The translations under genes and the position numbers were made by a program. The notes under the pieces are model-generated. The model was not told the origin of the DNA. It was given only the letters and a program-made list of their open reading frames with translations, and did no database searches. From positions 23,131 through 87,130 of the forward strand of contig CAZJFG010000002.1 of the NCBI GenBank assembly GCA_964545385.1: a stretch of 64,000 nucleotides of DNA. The letters run 5' to 3'. Below, in pieces: positions 8,699 through 17,606 of this stretch (position 1 is the first letter of the stretch; each line of letters starts with the position of its first letter). This stretch comes from GCA-002780795 sp964545385 (GTDB taxonomy: Bacteria > Patescibacteriota > Microgenomatia > UBA1406 > GWC2-37-13).

Positions 8699-9445
8699 AT
8701 GGCCTTGTACGTCTATCTGAAAAAAGACAACTCTGCTAAAAGGAAAGCGGTCAGCTATCTTTCCTACATTTCTTTGACTATTGGTGCTTTATTGCTTTTT
8801 TGGTCTTTTTATCCGATTTTGTCTTTTGAAGTTTATTCGCGAATTTTTATGAAAAACAATGTTCAGTCACCGGTACCAAAATCAACGACAACTCGTTCCT
8901 TGGAACAAGGATCCTCGGTCCTTGGCACAAACAGTGTTTTTTCCAACAATTTACGGGATTTTACCGATGTTAAACTTTGGTTCCCTTCAACCTCACAGAC
9001 AAAGAACAAAACAAATTTTGCTATAAAAGAATATAAACTCTCAATTCCCAAAATAAACATTAATGATGCGAAAGTAGTTGTTAATGGTGAAGATCTTTCC
9101 AAAAGTCTTGTCCAATTTTTAGCTCAATCCCTTCCAGGAGAATATGGAAACATTATTATTTTCGGTCATTCAACATTGCCTCAACTTTACAATCCTAAAG
9201 ACTATAAAACTATCTTTACCTATCTTCCGTCCTTGGATAGAAAAGACAATATTTATTTGAAAGTAGGTGATGTTTCATATGAGTATAAAATTTACGATAT
9301 GTTTGTAGTTGATCCTGACGAAGTTTCTGTTCTTGAACAAAATAGCAGTGCTAGTTATCTTACGCTGATTACCTGTGTGCCTCCAGGCACTTATTGGAAA
9401 AGGCTTGTAATTAAGGCAAAACTAACCAAACTGCCCGTTGAATAA
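8699..9445 (+). CDS. Sortase (membrane-anchored cysteine transpeptidase)
   Basis: 248 residues with an N-terminal TM helix (about 20-40), a Ser/Thr-rich linker and a sortase domain from about 112. The catalytic residues are visible: His157 in IIIFGHSTL, Cys226 in LTLITCVPPG and Arg235 in TYWKRLVIKAKL. Sortases cut a C-terminal sorting motif and join the protein to an amine acceptor such as peptidoglycan or a pilin. No protein in the window ends in an LPxTG-type signal, so the substrate is unknown. The TLITC.P.G region looks like classes D/E, but the class is not assigned firmly. Confidence 0.9.
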   Translation: MALYVYLKKDNSAKRKAVSYLSYISLTIGALLLFWSFYPILSFEVYSRIFMKNNVQSPVPKSTTTRSLEQGSSVLGTNSVFSNNLRDFTDVKLWFPSTSQTKNKTNFAIKEYKLSIPKININDAKVVVNGEDLSKSLVQFLAQSLPGEYGNIIIFGHSTLPQLYNPKDYKTIFTYLPSLDRKDNIYLKVGDVSYEYKIYDMFVVDPDEVSVLEQNSSASYLTLITCVPPGTYWKRLVIKAKLTKLPVE

Positions 9446-9460
9446 ACCTATAATATCTGC

Positions 9461-9472
9461 TAAAATATCAAG
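9461..9472 (+). promoter_or_regulatory. -10-like element before the first class A PBP gene
   Basis: TAAAAT (9461-9466) lies 6 bases before the ATG at 9473, and a TATAAT lies further up at 9449-9454. The 27-bp gap between sortase and PBP holds nothing else visible. Confidence 0.35.
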
Positions 9473-11710
9473 ATGAAATTCATCCGTAGTCTTGAGAATT
9501 TTTGTTTTAAAATAATCTTTTTTTTAGTAAACTTCATTATTTTAATCGGTGAGTCAGTCCAGAAAATATTTCTTTTTCTTAAACAATCCATTTTCCGTTT
9601 ATTTTCGCATTTTGCCAGAGGTATCTTATATTTAATAAAAAAGATAAGGTCGCTTAAAATATCAATAAAATTTCCCAAAATAAAATTAAAGATTAAATTG
9701 CCACGATTGCCGCATTTTGTTTCTTTAAAATTTAAGTTCTTTTCCTTAGGTGTGGCTATTACTTTGGGCCTAGTTTTTATTTATCAAAGTTATATTTTTG
9801 TAAAAAACCTTCCGTCGCCAACCAATATCGGCAAAATCAATTATTCCTTAACGAGTCATATTTATGACAGAAATGGTAATCTTCTATATGAGATCTATCG
9901 TGATCAGAATAGAACACCAATTAAACTAAGCGATCTTCCCGATTATGTAATAAAAGCAACAGTCGCCGCCGAAGACAAAGATTTTTATCACCATAAAGGG
10001 ATATCTTTAGTCGGCGGAATTTTTAGGGCGGTTAAAGACATGATTTCCCATAAAGGTTTGCAGGGCGGTTCAACTATTACTCAGCAACTGGTTAAAACCG
10101 CCTTATTGACTCCCGAACGCACCATTGATCGAAAAATAAAAGAAATAATTTTGGCGCTTTGGGCCGAGAAACTTTATACCAAAAACCAAATTCTTGAGAT
10201 GTATTTAAATCAAGTGCCTTATGGTGGCGCAGCCTATGGAATTGAAGAGGCGGCCAGGATATATTTTGGCAAATCAGCCAAAGACCTGAGTTTGGAAGAG
10301 TCGGCAACCTTGGCCGGACTGCCACAAGCACCAAGCGTTTACTCTCCACACAGTAATCCACGGGCTGCAATTGGTCGTCGTAACACCGTGCTTCGATCAA
10401 TGTATGAGTTGAAGATGATCGATAAAAAAAAATATGAGTCGGCAATTAAAAAAAAACTCGTCACCAATCCGCCAAAGACTACGATTAAAGCACCTCATTT
10501 CGTTTTTTATGTTCGTGGACAGCTTGAAGATGTTTTTGGGATAAAGGAGATTGAGGAAGGAGGACTAAAGGTAATAACAACCTTGGACTTGAACATTCAA
10601 AAAGAGGCGGAGAAAATTCTTCAAGAGGAAATTGACAAATTGAAAAATCTTAACGTAACCAATGGTGCAATTTTAGTAACACGGCCAAGTACCGGTGAAA
10701 TTTTAGCCATGGTCGGTTCGGTTGATTATTTTGCCAACTCAAACGGCGCTTTTAATGTGACAACCGCTCTTCGGCAACCAGGATCTTCCATTAAGCCAAT
10801 CATGTATTCTTTAGCACTTGAAAAAGGAATAACCGCCGCAACTATTTTAGACGACAGCCCGGTTGTTTTTAATATCGCGGGAAGCGAACCTTATCGACCG
10901 GTCAACTACGACAATAAATATCATGGAAAAATTCCTCTTCGTTATGCTCTTGCAAATTCCTACAATATTCCGGCCGTTCGAACTTTATCGATGATTGGCG
11001 TTGACAATTTTATAAACCATGCAAAAAATATGGGCATTACGACGTGGACCGACTCAACGCGCTATGGACTTTCTTTGACTCTTGGCGGAGGTGAAGTGCG
11101 AATGGTTGATATGGCTGTAGCATTCGGAGTTTTAGCCAATGAAGGAAAAAAAACAGATCTTAAAAGCTGGATAAAGATCGAAGATGTTGCCGGTCGTATT
11201 CTTTCCGAAGCCAGTCCACATAGCGAACAGATTCTAGATAAGAATGTCGCATTTATTATTTCTGATATTTTGTCGGACAGTTTTGCCAGACAATGGGCTT
11301 TTGGCCCAAACTCGGCGCTTGAAATTCCGGGTTATAAAGTGGCGGTTAAAACCGGTACGACTAACGATATGAAAGACAACTGGACAATAGGATATACGCC
11401 TGATTTTTTAGTTGCGGTTTGGGTGGGCAACAACGACAGCTCGCCGATGAACCCTTATCTTACGTCCGGAATTACCGGTGCCGCACCAATATGGAATCGG
11501 GTAATGACAAGCCTATTAAAAAACTATACCAGCGGTAAAACTTGGTATCAAAAGCCGGATAATATTGTTGAGAAAAACTGTTATTTTGGCCGTAAAGAAT
11601 ATTTTATTAAGGGAACCGAGGATAAAGTAAATTGCCAAGGTCCGATTTTAAACCAAATTCCGACGCCGACTCCTGAAGGATATCGTGACGGATATAAAAC
11701 TAGCCAGTAA
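9473..11710 (+). CDS. Class A penicillin-binding protein (bifunctional, PBP1A-like), copy 1
   Basis: 745 residues. A long, strongly basic N-terminal tail of about 85 residues precedes a TM helix at 90-110. The GT51 glycosyltransferase domain shows AAEDKDFYHHKG (catalytic Glu167) and GGSTITQQLVK. The transpeptidase domain carries PGSSIKP (nucleophile Ser438, Lys441), ANSYNIPAV (SxN at 496-498) and VKTGTT (626-630). It polymerises lipid II and cross-links peptidoglycan outside the membrane. It is paralogous to the gene at 57890-60109 but has the extra basic N-terminus. Its last 11 bases overlap the convergent serS gene. Confidence 0.94.
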   Translation: MKFIRSLENFCFKIIFFLVNFIILIGESVQKIFLFLKQSIFRLFSHFARGILYLIKKIRSLKISIKFPKIKLKIKLPRLPHFVSLKFKFFSLGVAITLGLVFIYQSYIFVKNLPSPTNIGKINYSLTSHIYDRNGNLLYEIYRDQNRTPIKLSDLPDYVIKATVAAEDKDFYHHKGISLVGGIFRAVKDMISHKGLQGGSTITQQLVKTALLTPERTIDRKIKEIILALWAEKLYTKNQILEMYLNQVPYGGAAYGIEEAARIYFGKSAKDLSLEESATLAGLPQAPSVYSPHSNPRAAIGRRNTVLRSMYELKMIDKKKYESAIKKKLVTNPPKTTIKAPHFVFYVRGQLEDVFGIKEIEEGGLKVITTLDLNIQKEAEKILQEEIDKLKNLNVTNGAILVTRPSTGEILAMVGSVDYFANSNGAFNVTTALRQPGSSIKPIMYSLALEKGITAATILDDSPVVFNIAGSEPYRPVNYDNKYHGKIPLRYALANSYNIPAVRTLSMIGVDNFINHAKNMGITTWTDSTRYGLSLTLGGGEVRMVDMAVAFGVLANEGKKTDLKSWIKIEDVAGRILSEASPHSEQILDKNVAFIISDILSDSFARQWAFGPNSALEIPGYKVAVKTGTTNDMKDNWTIGYTPDFLVAVWVGNNDSSPMNPYLTSGITGAAPIWNRVMTSLLKNYTSGKTWYQKPDNIVEKNCYFGRKEYFIKGTEDKVNCQGPILNQIPTPTPEGYRDGYKTSQ

Positions 11711-12947
11711 TTTTTTCTTTCCCAATTAATTCTTGTAATACTTTTGGAATAAGAATAGAGCCGTCTTTTTGTTGATAGTTTTCAAGTATCGCAATAAGAA
11801 TTCTTGGTGAAGCAATAGCCGTATTGTTTAATGAATAGCAGAATTCTGTTTTATTGTCCTTTGTCCGATATTTGATATTTAATCTTCTGGTTTGGAAATC
11901 TCCCATAATCGAGTTGGACATAGTTTCGCCATAATCGTTCCGCGAAGGCATCCAAGTTTCGGTATCGTATTTTTTCATCTGAGGTTCGCCCATGTCACCG
12001 CTGCACATAAGAAGAACCCGATATGGCAAATTCAATTCTTGCAAAATTTCTTCAGAATTTTTTTGCAGTTCCTCATGAAGCTTTTTAGTTTCTTCAATGT
12101 TGTTTCTGGCAAGAATTACCTGTTCTACTTTCCAAAACTCATGGAGTCGATAGAGTCCTTTTGTATCTTTACCATAGGCGCCGGCTTCTTTGCGGAAACA
12201 CGGTGAAAAAGCTACAAATTTTTTAGGTAGATTTTCCTCTTTTAAAATCTCACCGGAAAAATACGAAGTGACCGGTTGTTCGGCCGTTCCGGAAAGAAAA
12301 CTGTCTTCATCATTTAGTTTATAGGTATCTTGCTCTCCCCAGGGAAACTGACCACAGCCAAAAAGAGCAAAACGTTTGACAATAGCCGGTGCAATAATTG
12401 GCGTATAACCTTTTTTGACAAGTTTGTTAAAAACAAACCATATGACAGCAAGTTGTAAAAGCGCTCCTTCGTTTTTCAAAAAATATCCACGAAACCCAGA
12501 GACTTTTGAACCCCGGATAAGGTCAAAAAGATCCAGAGACTCTCCCAGTTTAATGTGCGACTTGGGTTTAAAATCGAACTTAGGTAGATCACCCCATTTT
12601 TTTATTTCTTTGTTTGCTGTGGCATCTACTCCAACAGGGACCTCATCAAGAGGAACATTTGGAACAAAAGACAAAAGAAAGTTTAACTCAACTTCAATAC
12701 CGGCAAGTTTTTCCTCAATTATTTTTAATTTTTCTTTGATATTTTTTCCTTTAGTTTTTAGATCGTTTGTTACTTTTTCTTTGGCTAGTTTGTTTCTTTC
12801 CTGGCGGATGTTTTGCGACTCCTGTATCAGTTTTTTTCTTTCATCATCAAACTTAAGGATTTTTTCAATATCGATATCTCGATTTTTATTTTTAGCCGCC
12901 TCAATGACTTTTTGTTTATTTTTCCGTATAAAATCCAAAGATAACAT
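11700..12947 (-). CDS. serS: Seryl-tRNA synthetase
   Basis: 415 residues, close to the usual bacterial length. The N-terminal 110 residues form the long antiparallel coiled coil that grips the tRNA-Ser long arm (KFDDERKKLIQESQNIRQER). The class II core shows FLSGTAEQPV, the motif 2 region CFRKEAGAYGKDTKGLYRLHEF, and motif 3 NNTAIASPRILIAILENYQQ. That last stretch differs from the usual N(G/S)SGLAVGR but keeps the motif 3 Arg. It charges tRNA-Ser with serine in the cytoplasm. No T-box or Shine-Dalgarno is visible upstream. Its 3' end overlaps the convergent PBP gene by 11 bases. Confidence 0.95.
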   Translation of the reverse strand: MLSLDFIRKNKQKVIEAAKNKNRDIDIEKILKFDDERKKLIQESQNIRQERNKLAKEKVTNDLKTKGKNIKEKLKIIEEKLAGIEVELNFLLSFVPNVPLDEVPVGVDATANKEIKKWGDLPKFDFKPKSHIKLGESLDLFDLIRGSKVSGFRGYFLKNEGALLQLAVIWFVFNKLVKKGYTPIIAPAIVKRFALFGCGQFPWGEQDTYKLNDEDSFLSGTAEQPVTSYFSGEILKEENLPKKFVAFSPCFRKEAGAYGKDTKGLYRLHEFWKVEQVILARNNIEETKKLHEELQKNSEEILQELNLPYRVLLMCSGDMGEPQMKKYDTETWMPSRNDYGETMSNSIMGDFQTRRLNIKYRTKDNKTEFCYSLNNTAIASPRILIAILENYQQKDGSILIPKVLQELIGKEKITG

Positions 12948-13030
12948 ATTTCTTAATGTAAAAAAACTAAAAACTAGAAATTATCTATATCATATCAAAT
13001 CTTCAATTCTTTTTGTAAGTTTTGTTATGG

Positions 13031-13069
13031 TTTATGTTTTTTTTGACCCTGCGTCAAAAAAAACATAAA
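13031..13069. repeat. Perfect 17-bp inverted repeat with 5-base loop
   Basis: The left arm (13031-13047) and right arm (13053-13069) are exact reverse complements, separated by CCTGC. Each arm is a T or A tract of 8 flanked by GAC/GTC at the loop and TTTATG/CATAAA outside. The T-tract is on the 5' side and the A-tract on the 3' side on both strands, the reverse of an intrinsic terminator. It could be a protein-binding palindrome or a remnant of a mobile element. Confidence 0.7.
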
Positions 13070-13100
13070 TTAACACTTGGATAGGTTGTCCAGTTAGCCT

Positions 13101-13126
13101 GTATTACACCCCGGAGGTGGAGGAGG
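13101..13126 (+). repeat. GC-rich short repeat, copy 1
   Basis: 26 bases matching 54914-54939 with three differences; the core CACCCCGGAGGTGGA is identical. It contains GGAGGTG, the complement of the 16S rRNA anti-Shine-Dalgarno. No start codon lies at a suitable distance downstream here, so a ribosome-binding role at this copy is not supported. Confidence 0.55.
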
Positions 13127-13284
13127 TAAAAGTTATTTTTCATTTGCCCGTGGTAAAGACGGTTCAAGTAACCGCCACTGTTTCTTTGATAATTGATAAT
13201 TCTCCTATATATAACTTGAAAATATTATTGAAAGGTTTTTCATTTTTCTGAAGGAATTGGTAGAAAGACAACTTTTACAATTAA

Positions 13285-13527
13285 TTATTGGGATTGGTTG
13301 TTATCTTCCGGAGATTTGAAACCATTTTGTTTAGCATGACTCCAGACTGATCCGCATTCAACAAATTCTTTTCCATTAAAATTATAACATAGTCGAGTAT
13401 CTAGTATTTGAAAATTGCCGCCAGGCAAAGGAGCGGTTAGCCTAAATTTAGGAGGTATTTCTTCAATAGGAGTAACTCTCTCGGAATCATACGGATGGTT
13501 TTTTCTTGACATTACAAATCTTTCCAT
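13285..13527 (-). CDS. Small hypothetical protein
   Basis: An 80-residue reading frame from 13527; an ATG five codons in (13512) is an equally good start. The composition is ordinary and soluble: Pro-rich in the middle (EEIPPKFRLTAPLPGG) with two Cys, and Asn/Gln-rich at the end. No family is recognised. It begins 25 bp after the end of the purine nucleoside phosphorylase gene on the same strand and may be the last gene of the purine salvage operon. No overlapping frame looks better, but the short length leaves doubt. Confidence 0.5.
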   Translation of the reverse strand: MERFVMSRKNHPYDSERVTPIEEIPPKFRLTAPLPGGNFQILDTRLCYNFNGKEFVECGSVWSHAKQNGFKSPEDNNQSQ

Positions 13528-13552
13528 AATAAGATATGCAATATTATTTTAT

Positions 13553-14335
13553 TCAGTCAATATTAAAAATTATTGTTTCCAATAAGGTTTTCATTTTAGA
13601 ACTTGCTTTATTGGCTTCATTGACAACTTCCTTATGGTCATGTTTTACAAAGGCAAGATTGGTAACAAAAGCCAAACTTAAAACATCGATATTCAGTGAT
13701 CTTGATACCAATACTTCGGGAACGGTGCTCATGCCGACGACATCCGCCCCTAAAAATCTAAGCGCCATTTTGTCGGCGGGAGTTTCGTAATTGGGGCCGT
13801 GATAATAAACATAAGATCCTTCATGAAAGCTAATATTATTTATACTGGCCGCTTTTTTAGCTTTATTGATCAGATTCTGATCAAATGCTTGACTCATGTC
13901 GATAAATTTCGGCCCAACCAGAGGGTTATCAAGCGCCAAAAACAAAGTAATTACATCATTTATGATAACAAAATCGCCAACTTTATATTTTTCATTTAGC
14001 GCTCCGCAGGCTGCAGTAGTAATTAGTTTTTTAACACCGCATTTTCCAAACACTCTTATCGGAGTTGTCGCCTCAAAGCTCTTATAACCTTCGTAAGTAT
14101 GGAATCTTCCGGACATAAAGGCGATTCTTTTATTTTTTATTTTGGCTATAATTAGTTCTCCGACATGTCCAGGAACCGTTACGTTTGCGTTAAAAAGTTC
14201 AGAATATTTTATCTTAGTTTCAATTTTTGCTTTATCCAAAACCCTATTCCATCCCGAACCGAGGATGATAAGTGTTTCCGGGAAATTTTTTACTCGAGAT
14301 TTAATAATTTTGTTAATTTCATTTTCTGATTTCAT
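13553..14335 (-). CDS. Purine nucleoside phosphorylase (trimeric, NP-II family)
   Basis: 260 residues with the PNP/MTAP signatures: LIILGSGWNRVLD (phosphate loop), VPGHVGEL, MSGRFHTYEGY, ITTAACGALN, HGPNYETPAD and GMSTVPEVLVSRS. VTNLAF carries the Asn that contacts the purine base. It cleaves purine nucleosides with phosphate to free base and sugar 1-phosphate. Its ATG overlaps the stop of the preceding phosphoribosyltransferase gene (ATGA), so the two are translationally coupled. Together with the upstream PRTase and GMP synthetase it makes a purine salvage operon. Confidence 0.9.
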   Translation of the reverse strand: MKSENEINKIIKSRVKNFPETLIILGSGWNRVLDKAKIETKIKYSELFNANVTVPGHVGELIIAKIKNKRIAFMSGRFHTYEGYKSFEATTPIRVFGKCGVKKLITTAACGALNEKYKVGDFVIINDVITLFLALDNPLVGPKFIDMSQAFDQNLINKAKKAASINNISFHEGSYVYYHGPNYETPADKMALRFLGADVVGMSTVPEVLVSRSLNIDVLSLAFVTNLAFVKHDHKEVVNEANKASSKMKTLLETIIFNID

Positions 14336-14892
14336 TGTTTTGAATAGAAATTAATAAAAATATCAGGAATTTTTATTTTCTTAAGTTGTTTTATAATTTC
14401 GATTTGAGTTAATCCTTTTTTAGATAATTTTTTAGCAATTATTTGAGTGTTTTCTTTCATATCAAATGGGAAGATAATCCAAGAAGTATATGATTTTTGA
14501 AAAAAATCAGGGACGTATTTTGTCCAGGTTTTTATATAGGGAGCGGCAGTTTTTATTTCACTCGCGCCATTTTCCTTTAAGTAATCTAAACCGCGAAAAA
14601 AAGTTTTGCCAGTATCCGAAACATTATCAACTAATAATATTTTTTTATTGTGAAGTTTATTGCCTAAATGGAGTGTAATTTTAGGAATATTGATTTGTTT
14701 TTGGTCGCGGTAACTGGAAACGGTGAAGGTGGTAATTGGAAGTTCAAGAAAATCAGACATAATATGAGCTATGGTCAAACCACCTCTTGCAATAGCTACT
14801 ATAAGGTCGGGTTTATATTTTTTTCTAATTTTTAAAGATAAACGATGGATATCGCTATGTAACTTTATCCAAGATATATATTGATATTCCAT
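14332..14892 (-). CDS. Purine-type phosphoribosyltransferase
   Basis: 186 residues from the ATG at 14892; a longer frame from 14940 would run into guaA. The type I PRTase fold shows DLIVAIARGGLTIAHIMSDFL (diphosphate loop region) and ILLVDNVSDTGKTF, the 13-residue PRPP-binding motif with its paired acidic residue modified to Asp-Asn. It joins a base to PRPP to give a nucleotide. The neighbours (GMP synthetase before, purine nucleoside phosphorylase after) argue for a guanine/xanthine/hypoxanthine substrate, but the base cannot be read from sequence. It starts 4 bp after the guaA stop and overlaps the next gene by ATGA. Confidence 0.82.
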   Translation of the reverse strand: MEYQYISWIKLHSDIHRLSLKIRKKYKPDLIVAIARGGLTIAHIMSDFLELPITTFTVSSYRDQKQINIPKITLHLGNKLHNKKILLVDNVSDTGKTFFRGLDYLKENGASEIKTAAPYIKTWTKYVPDFFQKSYTSWIIFPFDMKENTQIIAKKLSKKGLTQIEIIKQLKKIKIPDIFINFYSKQ

Positions 14893-14896
14893 AATA

Positions 14897-16414
14897 TTAT
14901 TCCCACTCCATCGTCGCCGGTGGCTTGGTCGTGATATCATAAACTACACGCGAAATATCGTCAACTTCGTTAACGATCCTTGATGAAATTTTTTCAAGGA
15001 TAGGATAGGGGATTTTTACCCAGTCGGCTGTCATTTCTTCAGTCGCTTTAAGGATTCTCAGGCCGATTGCTTCTTTGAATTTCATTTCGTCGCCTTTTAA
15101 AGCGGTAGTATAAATACCTGTCATAATGGCAAAAGAATGAAAAACTTTATTATATAAATTATTTGCCTTAATTTCTTCAAGAACAATTTGATCGGCAGCC
15201 TCAAGTTGTTTTAATCTCTTATCCGTAACTTCACCCATAATACGGATTGCATAACCCGGTCCGGGAAACTTTTGCTGGAAAATAAACTCTTTAGGAATAC
15301 CCAACGTTAACCCCAGTTTTCTTACTTCGTCTTTGTAAAGATCCCGTAGTGGCTCAACCAGTTTAAATTTTATGTTTTTGGGCAAACCGCCCACGTTATG
15401 ATGGTATTTTATAAGGGAAGAATGCTTTGTTCCTTTACTTTCAATTACATCCGAATATAGAGTCCCTTGGGCCAAATAATTTATCTTTAGTTTTTTTGCT
15501 TCACGCCAGAATAAATCAATATAAAGTTTCCCGATGATCTTTCTTTTCCGTGAACCTTTTGTTATTCCTTTTAATTTTTTCAAAAATTCTTTTCTGGCGT
15601 TAATAATGATTGGCTTAATTCCAAGCATTTCCTTAAAAATTTTATTGACAAATTCGGTTGTCCCAACCCGGTTAAGACCGCTATCGACATGAATGGGAAT
15701 TAGATTTTTACCGATGGCTTTTCCGATCAAAAAAGCGGCGACGGTCGAATCGACTCCGCCTGAAACCGCACAAATTACTTTTTTATCACCAACAGTCGAT
15801 TTAATTTTCTCTGTTAGTATATTGACGTCAAATGAAAGAAAAGCAAATGTCTGTAAACCGCAAACTTTTTCCAAAAAATTCTTTAAAAATATTTTTCCGT
15901 TTTGAGTGTGTTCAATCTCCGGGTGAAACTGAATACCGTAAATTTTCTTTTGAGGATTTCCGGCAAACGCCACTTCTATTTTTTCAGTCGAGCCAAATAT
16001 TGTAAAATTTTTTGGAACAGTCTTAACGGTATCGCCATGACTCATCCAAATTTTATCAATACCGCTTGAATTATCAATAATTTTGTTTTTACATATTATT
16101 TTTAAATGGGCTTTTCCATACTCTCTAAATCCAGAAATTACCTCGCCTCCCAAAAGAGAAGCTGTTAACTGCCAACCGTAGCATATTCCCAGGATCGGAA
16201 TCTCCAATTCAAATATTTTTTTACTAACCATTGGGGCATTTTTCTGGTAAACGGATGAAGGCCCGCCCGACAATATAATTGCTTGAGGCTTAATTTTTTT
16301 TATTTGGTTAAGAGCATTTTCGGGATCGATAATTAAAGTTTTCTGCCCAAGTTCACGGAGTTTACGACCAATAAGATGGGTTGTCTGGGAACCAAAGTCG
16401 ATGATAATAATCAT
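14897..16414 (-). CDS. guaA: GMP synthase (glutamine-hydrolysing)
   Basis: 505 residues, full length. The class I glutamine amidotransferase domain (1-190) has GICYGWQ with the nucleophilic Cys and GIQFHPEIEHT with the His-Glu pair. The ATP pyrophosphatase domain has the P-loop VSGGVDST. The dimerisation domain ends in the family's KPPATMEWE tail. It converts XMP, ATP and glutamine to GMP. It is first in the salvage operon, and no guaB or other purine synthesis gene is in the window. A TATAAT lies about 40 bases upstream on the minus strand, so this transcript probably has a short leader without a Shine-Dalgarno. Confidence 0.96.
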   Translation of the reverse strand: MIIIIDFGSQTTHLIGRKLRELGQKTLIIDPENALNQIKKIKPQAIILSGGPSSVYQKNAPMVSKKIFELEIPILGICYGWQLTASLLGGEVISGFREYGKAHLKIICKNKIIDNSSGIDKIWMSHGDTVKTVPKNFTIFGSTEKIEVAFAGNPQKKIYGIQFHPEIEHTQNGKIFLKNFLEKVCGLQTFAFLSFDVNILTEKIKSTVGDKKVICAVSGGVDSTVAAFLIGKAIGKNLIPIHVDSGLNRVGTTEFVNKIFKEMLGIKPIIINARKEFLKKLKGITKGSRKRKIIGKLYIDLFWREAKKLKINYLAQGTLYSDVIESKGTKHSSLIKYHHNVGGLPKNIKFKLVEPLRDLYKDEVRKLGLTLGIPKEFIFQQKFPGPGYAIRIMGEVTDKRLKQLEAADQIVLEEIKANNLYNKVFHSFAIMTGIYTTALKGDEMKFKEAIGLRILKATEEMTADWVKIPYPILEKISSRIVNEVDDISRVVYDITTKPPATMEWE

Positions 16415-16519
16415 TATTTTCTATTTTCTTAAAATATAAATAGCCTAATTATACAGTAATAAATTCACTCTATAATTGTTTGCATTTGAAATTTCTTATT
16501 CTATTTTCATATTGATTAA

Positions 16520-17392
16520 TTAGAATTTTGTATCTAAATCCATAATGTGAAAGCTTTCGGCTGGATTGCAGTTGCAGGTATAATACCTGAATTCCGCAAC
16601 ATAGTCGTGTAAGCCCAAATTGTTTGACACCCAATCTATAAATTTTTCTAACTGCGTTCCAGCAGAATGATATTTGTTAAGCAAATCATAAATTTCACTT
16701 GTTGTTAAATTATTTCCAAGAACTGTAAGATTATCCGGTACAAAACAGTCGATATTAAAAAAAGTGAAGGCGGTATTTACCGGAATATTAACTATTATTT
16801 TATCTTTTTTTTCCAAAGCTCGAGCATAGGAAATATTTGATCCAATATCCAATTTTAACTCATCTCCGCTAACCTGGAGTCTTCCGTGTATGGCCTTTTT
16901 TTGTAATGAGGTATTGTCGCTGTGGTACATTTTCCAACTTTTTTTGACTTCATTTGTGGCTTTTTGATAAGATATATCTTTAAAATCTGCCAAAGTTTTT
17001 ATTCTTTGATTATACAATCCAATGTTTTCGATCAAAAACGCGGGTTCAGACCAAAGGGATTCCGGTCCTGTTCTGGAAGCGGTTCTTATAATAATATCAG
17101 TGTCGTTTGGTCTACCAGCATCGTGATTTATTTTGTTCATCTGATCTAATAGATATTGTAATTCCTGTATTGATAAAAAGTCGTCAGGAGGCGAAAAAAA
17201 AGTACCCATGCGGCACCATCCGCTGTCAGTCAACATTAGTCTTTTTTGAATTTTACTCGGAGAAAATTCAAAGCTGCTTCTGGAAACAGAATTATATGAA
17301 GCAATATAAGAAACAGGGTTGAGCTGGATTATGTTCAAGTGGCTATGGTTTTCTTTACTACGATTAGCGTTATCTGAATGGAAATTCTCCAT
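16520..17392 (-). CDS. Unknown protein, accessory stretch
   Basis: 290 residues that I do not recognise. No TM helix or signal peptide is visible. The N-terminus is polar and Asn/His/Ser-rich (about 25 residues). The middle has DSGWCRMGTFFSPPDDF and a helical stretch ending in EVKKSWKMYHSD. The C-terminus contains YYTCNCNPAESFHIMD, where a CxC pair might bind metal. It is transcribed away from the HD-domain gene, with a 214-bp shared upstream region. It reads as a real gene over its whole length. With the three following + strand genes it forms a block unlike the core genes around it. Confidence 0.6.
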   Translation of the reverse strand: MENFHSDNANRSKENHSHLNIIQLNPVSYIASYNSVSRSSFEFSPSKIQKRLMLTDSGWCRMGTFFSPPDDFLSIQELQYLLDQMNKINHDAGRPNDTDIIIRTASRTGPESLWSEPAFLIENIGLYNQRIKTLADFKDISYQKATNEVKKSWKMYHSDNTSLQKKAIHGRLQVSGDELKLDIGSNISYARALEKKDKIIVNIPVNTAFTFFNIDCFVPDNLTVLGNNLTTSEIYDLLNKYHSAGTQLEKFIDWVSNNLGLHDYVAEFRYYTCNCNPAESFHIMDLDTKF

Positions 17393-17606
17393 ATTTTAGC
17401 TATCCTCTTATAGGATAACCAATAATTCGATATTTTACTACTAAAATAGCCGATTGTAAAGAGCCAAAGCAATAAATATCCAATTAGAATATAAACTTCT
17501 ATAATGTATTTTTAATTTACTTCCATATTTAGACGGTATGCTAATATTTACTGATATGTTATGGGTGGATTTTCACTGTTAACTAATGTAGAATTCAGGG
17601 CATAAT
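17393..17606. promoter_or_regulatory. Divergent intergenic region with small palindrome
   Basis: Between the starts of the unknown gene and the HD-domain gene. TATCCT-CTTAT-AGGATA (17401-17417) is a perfect 6-bp inverted repeat just upstream of the unknown gene. A TATAAT sits at 17500-17505 on the plus strand. AGGG at 17597-17600, 6 bases before the ATG at 17607, is one of the few Shine-Dalgarno-like sites in the window. This leader is much longer than at most other genes here. Confidence 0.35.

Larger units (their letters stand above)
12948..13284. other. Longest non-coding stretch in the window (337 bp)
   Basis: No convincing gene is seen on either strand. It holds a perfect 17-bp inverted repeat (13031-13069), one copy of a GC-rich motif shared with the region before alkD (13101-13126), and a small hairpin CGGTT-CAAGT-AACCG near 13160. 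The part nearest serS is very AT-rich and must contain its promoter. The GC-rich centre (13080-13180), set in AT-rich flanks, could be a structured RNA, but no known RNA family is recognised. Confidence 0.5.

Noticed and set aside
12415..13068. 217-codon open frame on the + strand
   Set aside because: It lies mostly antisense to the well-supported serS gene, is Ser/Phe-rich as expected of an antisense frame, and shows no recognisable domain.
13031..13069. Bidirectional intrinsic terminator
   Set aside because: The inverted repeat has its T tract before and its A tract after the loop on both strands, so no U tract follows the hairpin.
13116..13250. Small GTG-started gene downstream of the GC-rich motif
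   Set aside because: The frame of about 44 codons has no ATG, no family resemblance and an AT-rich tail like non-coding DNA; its only support is the Shine-Dalgarno-like motif.
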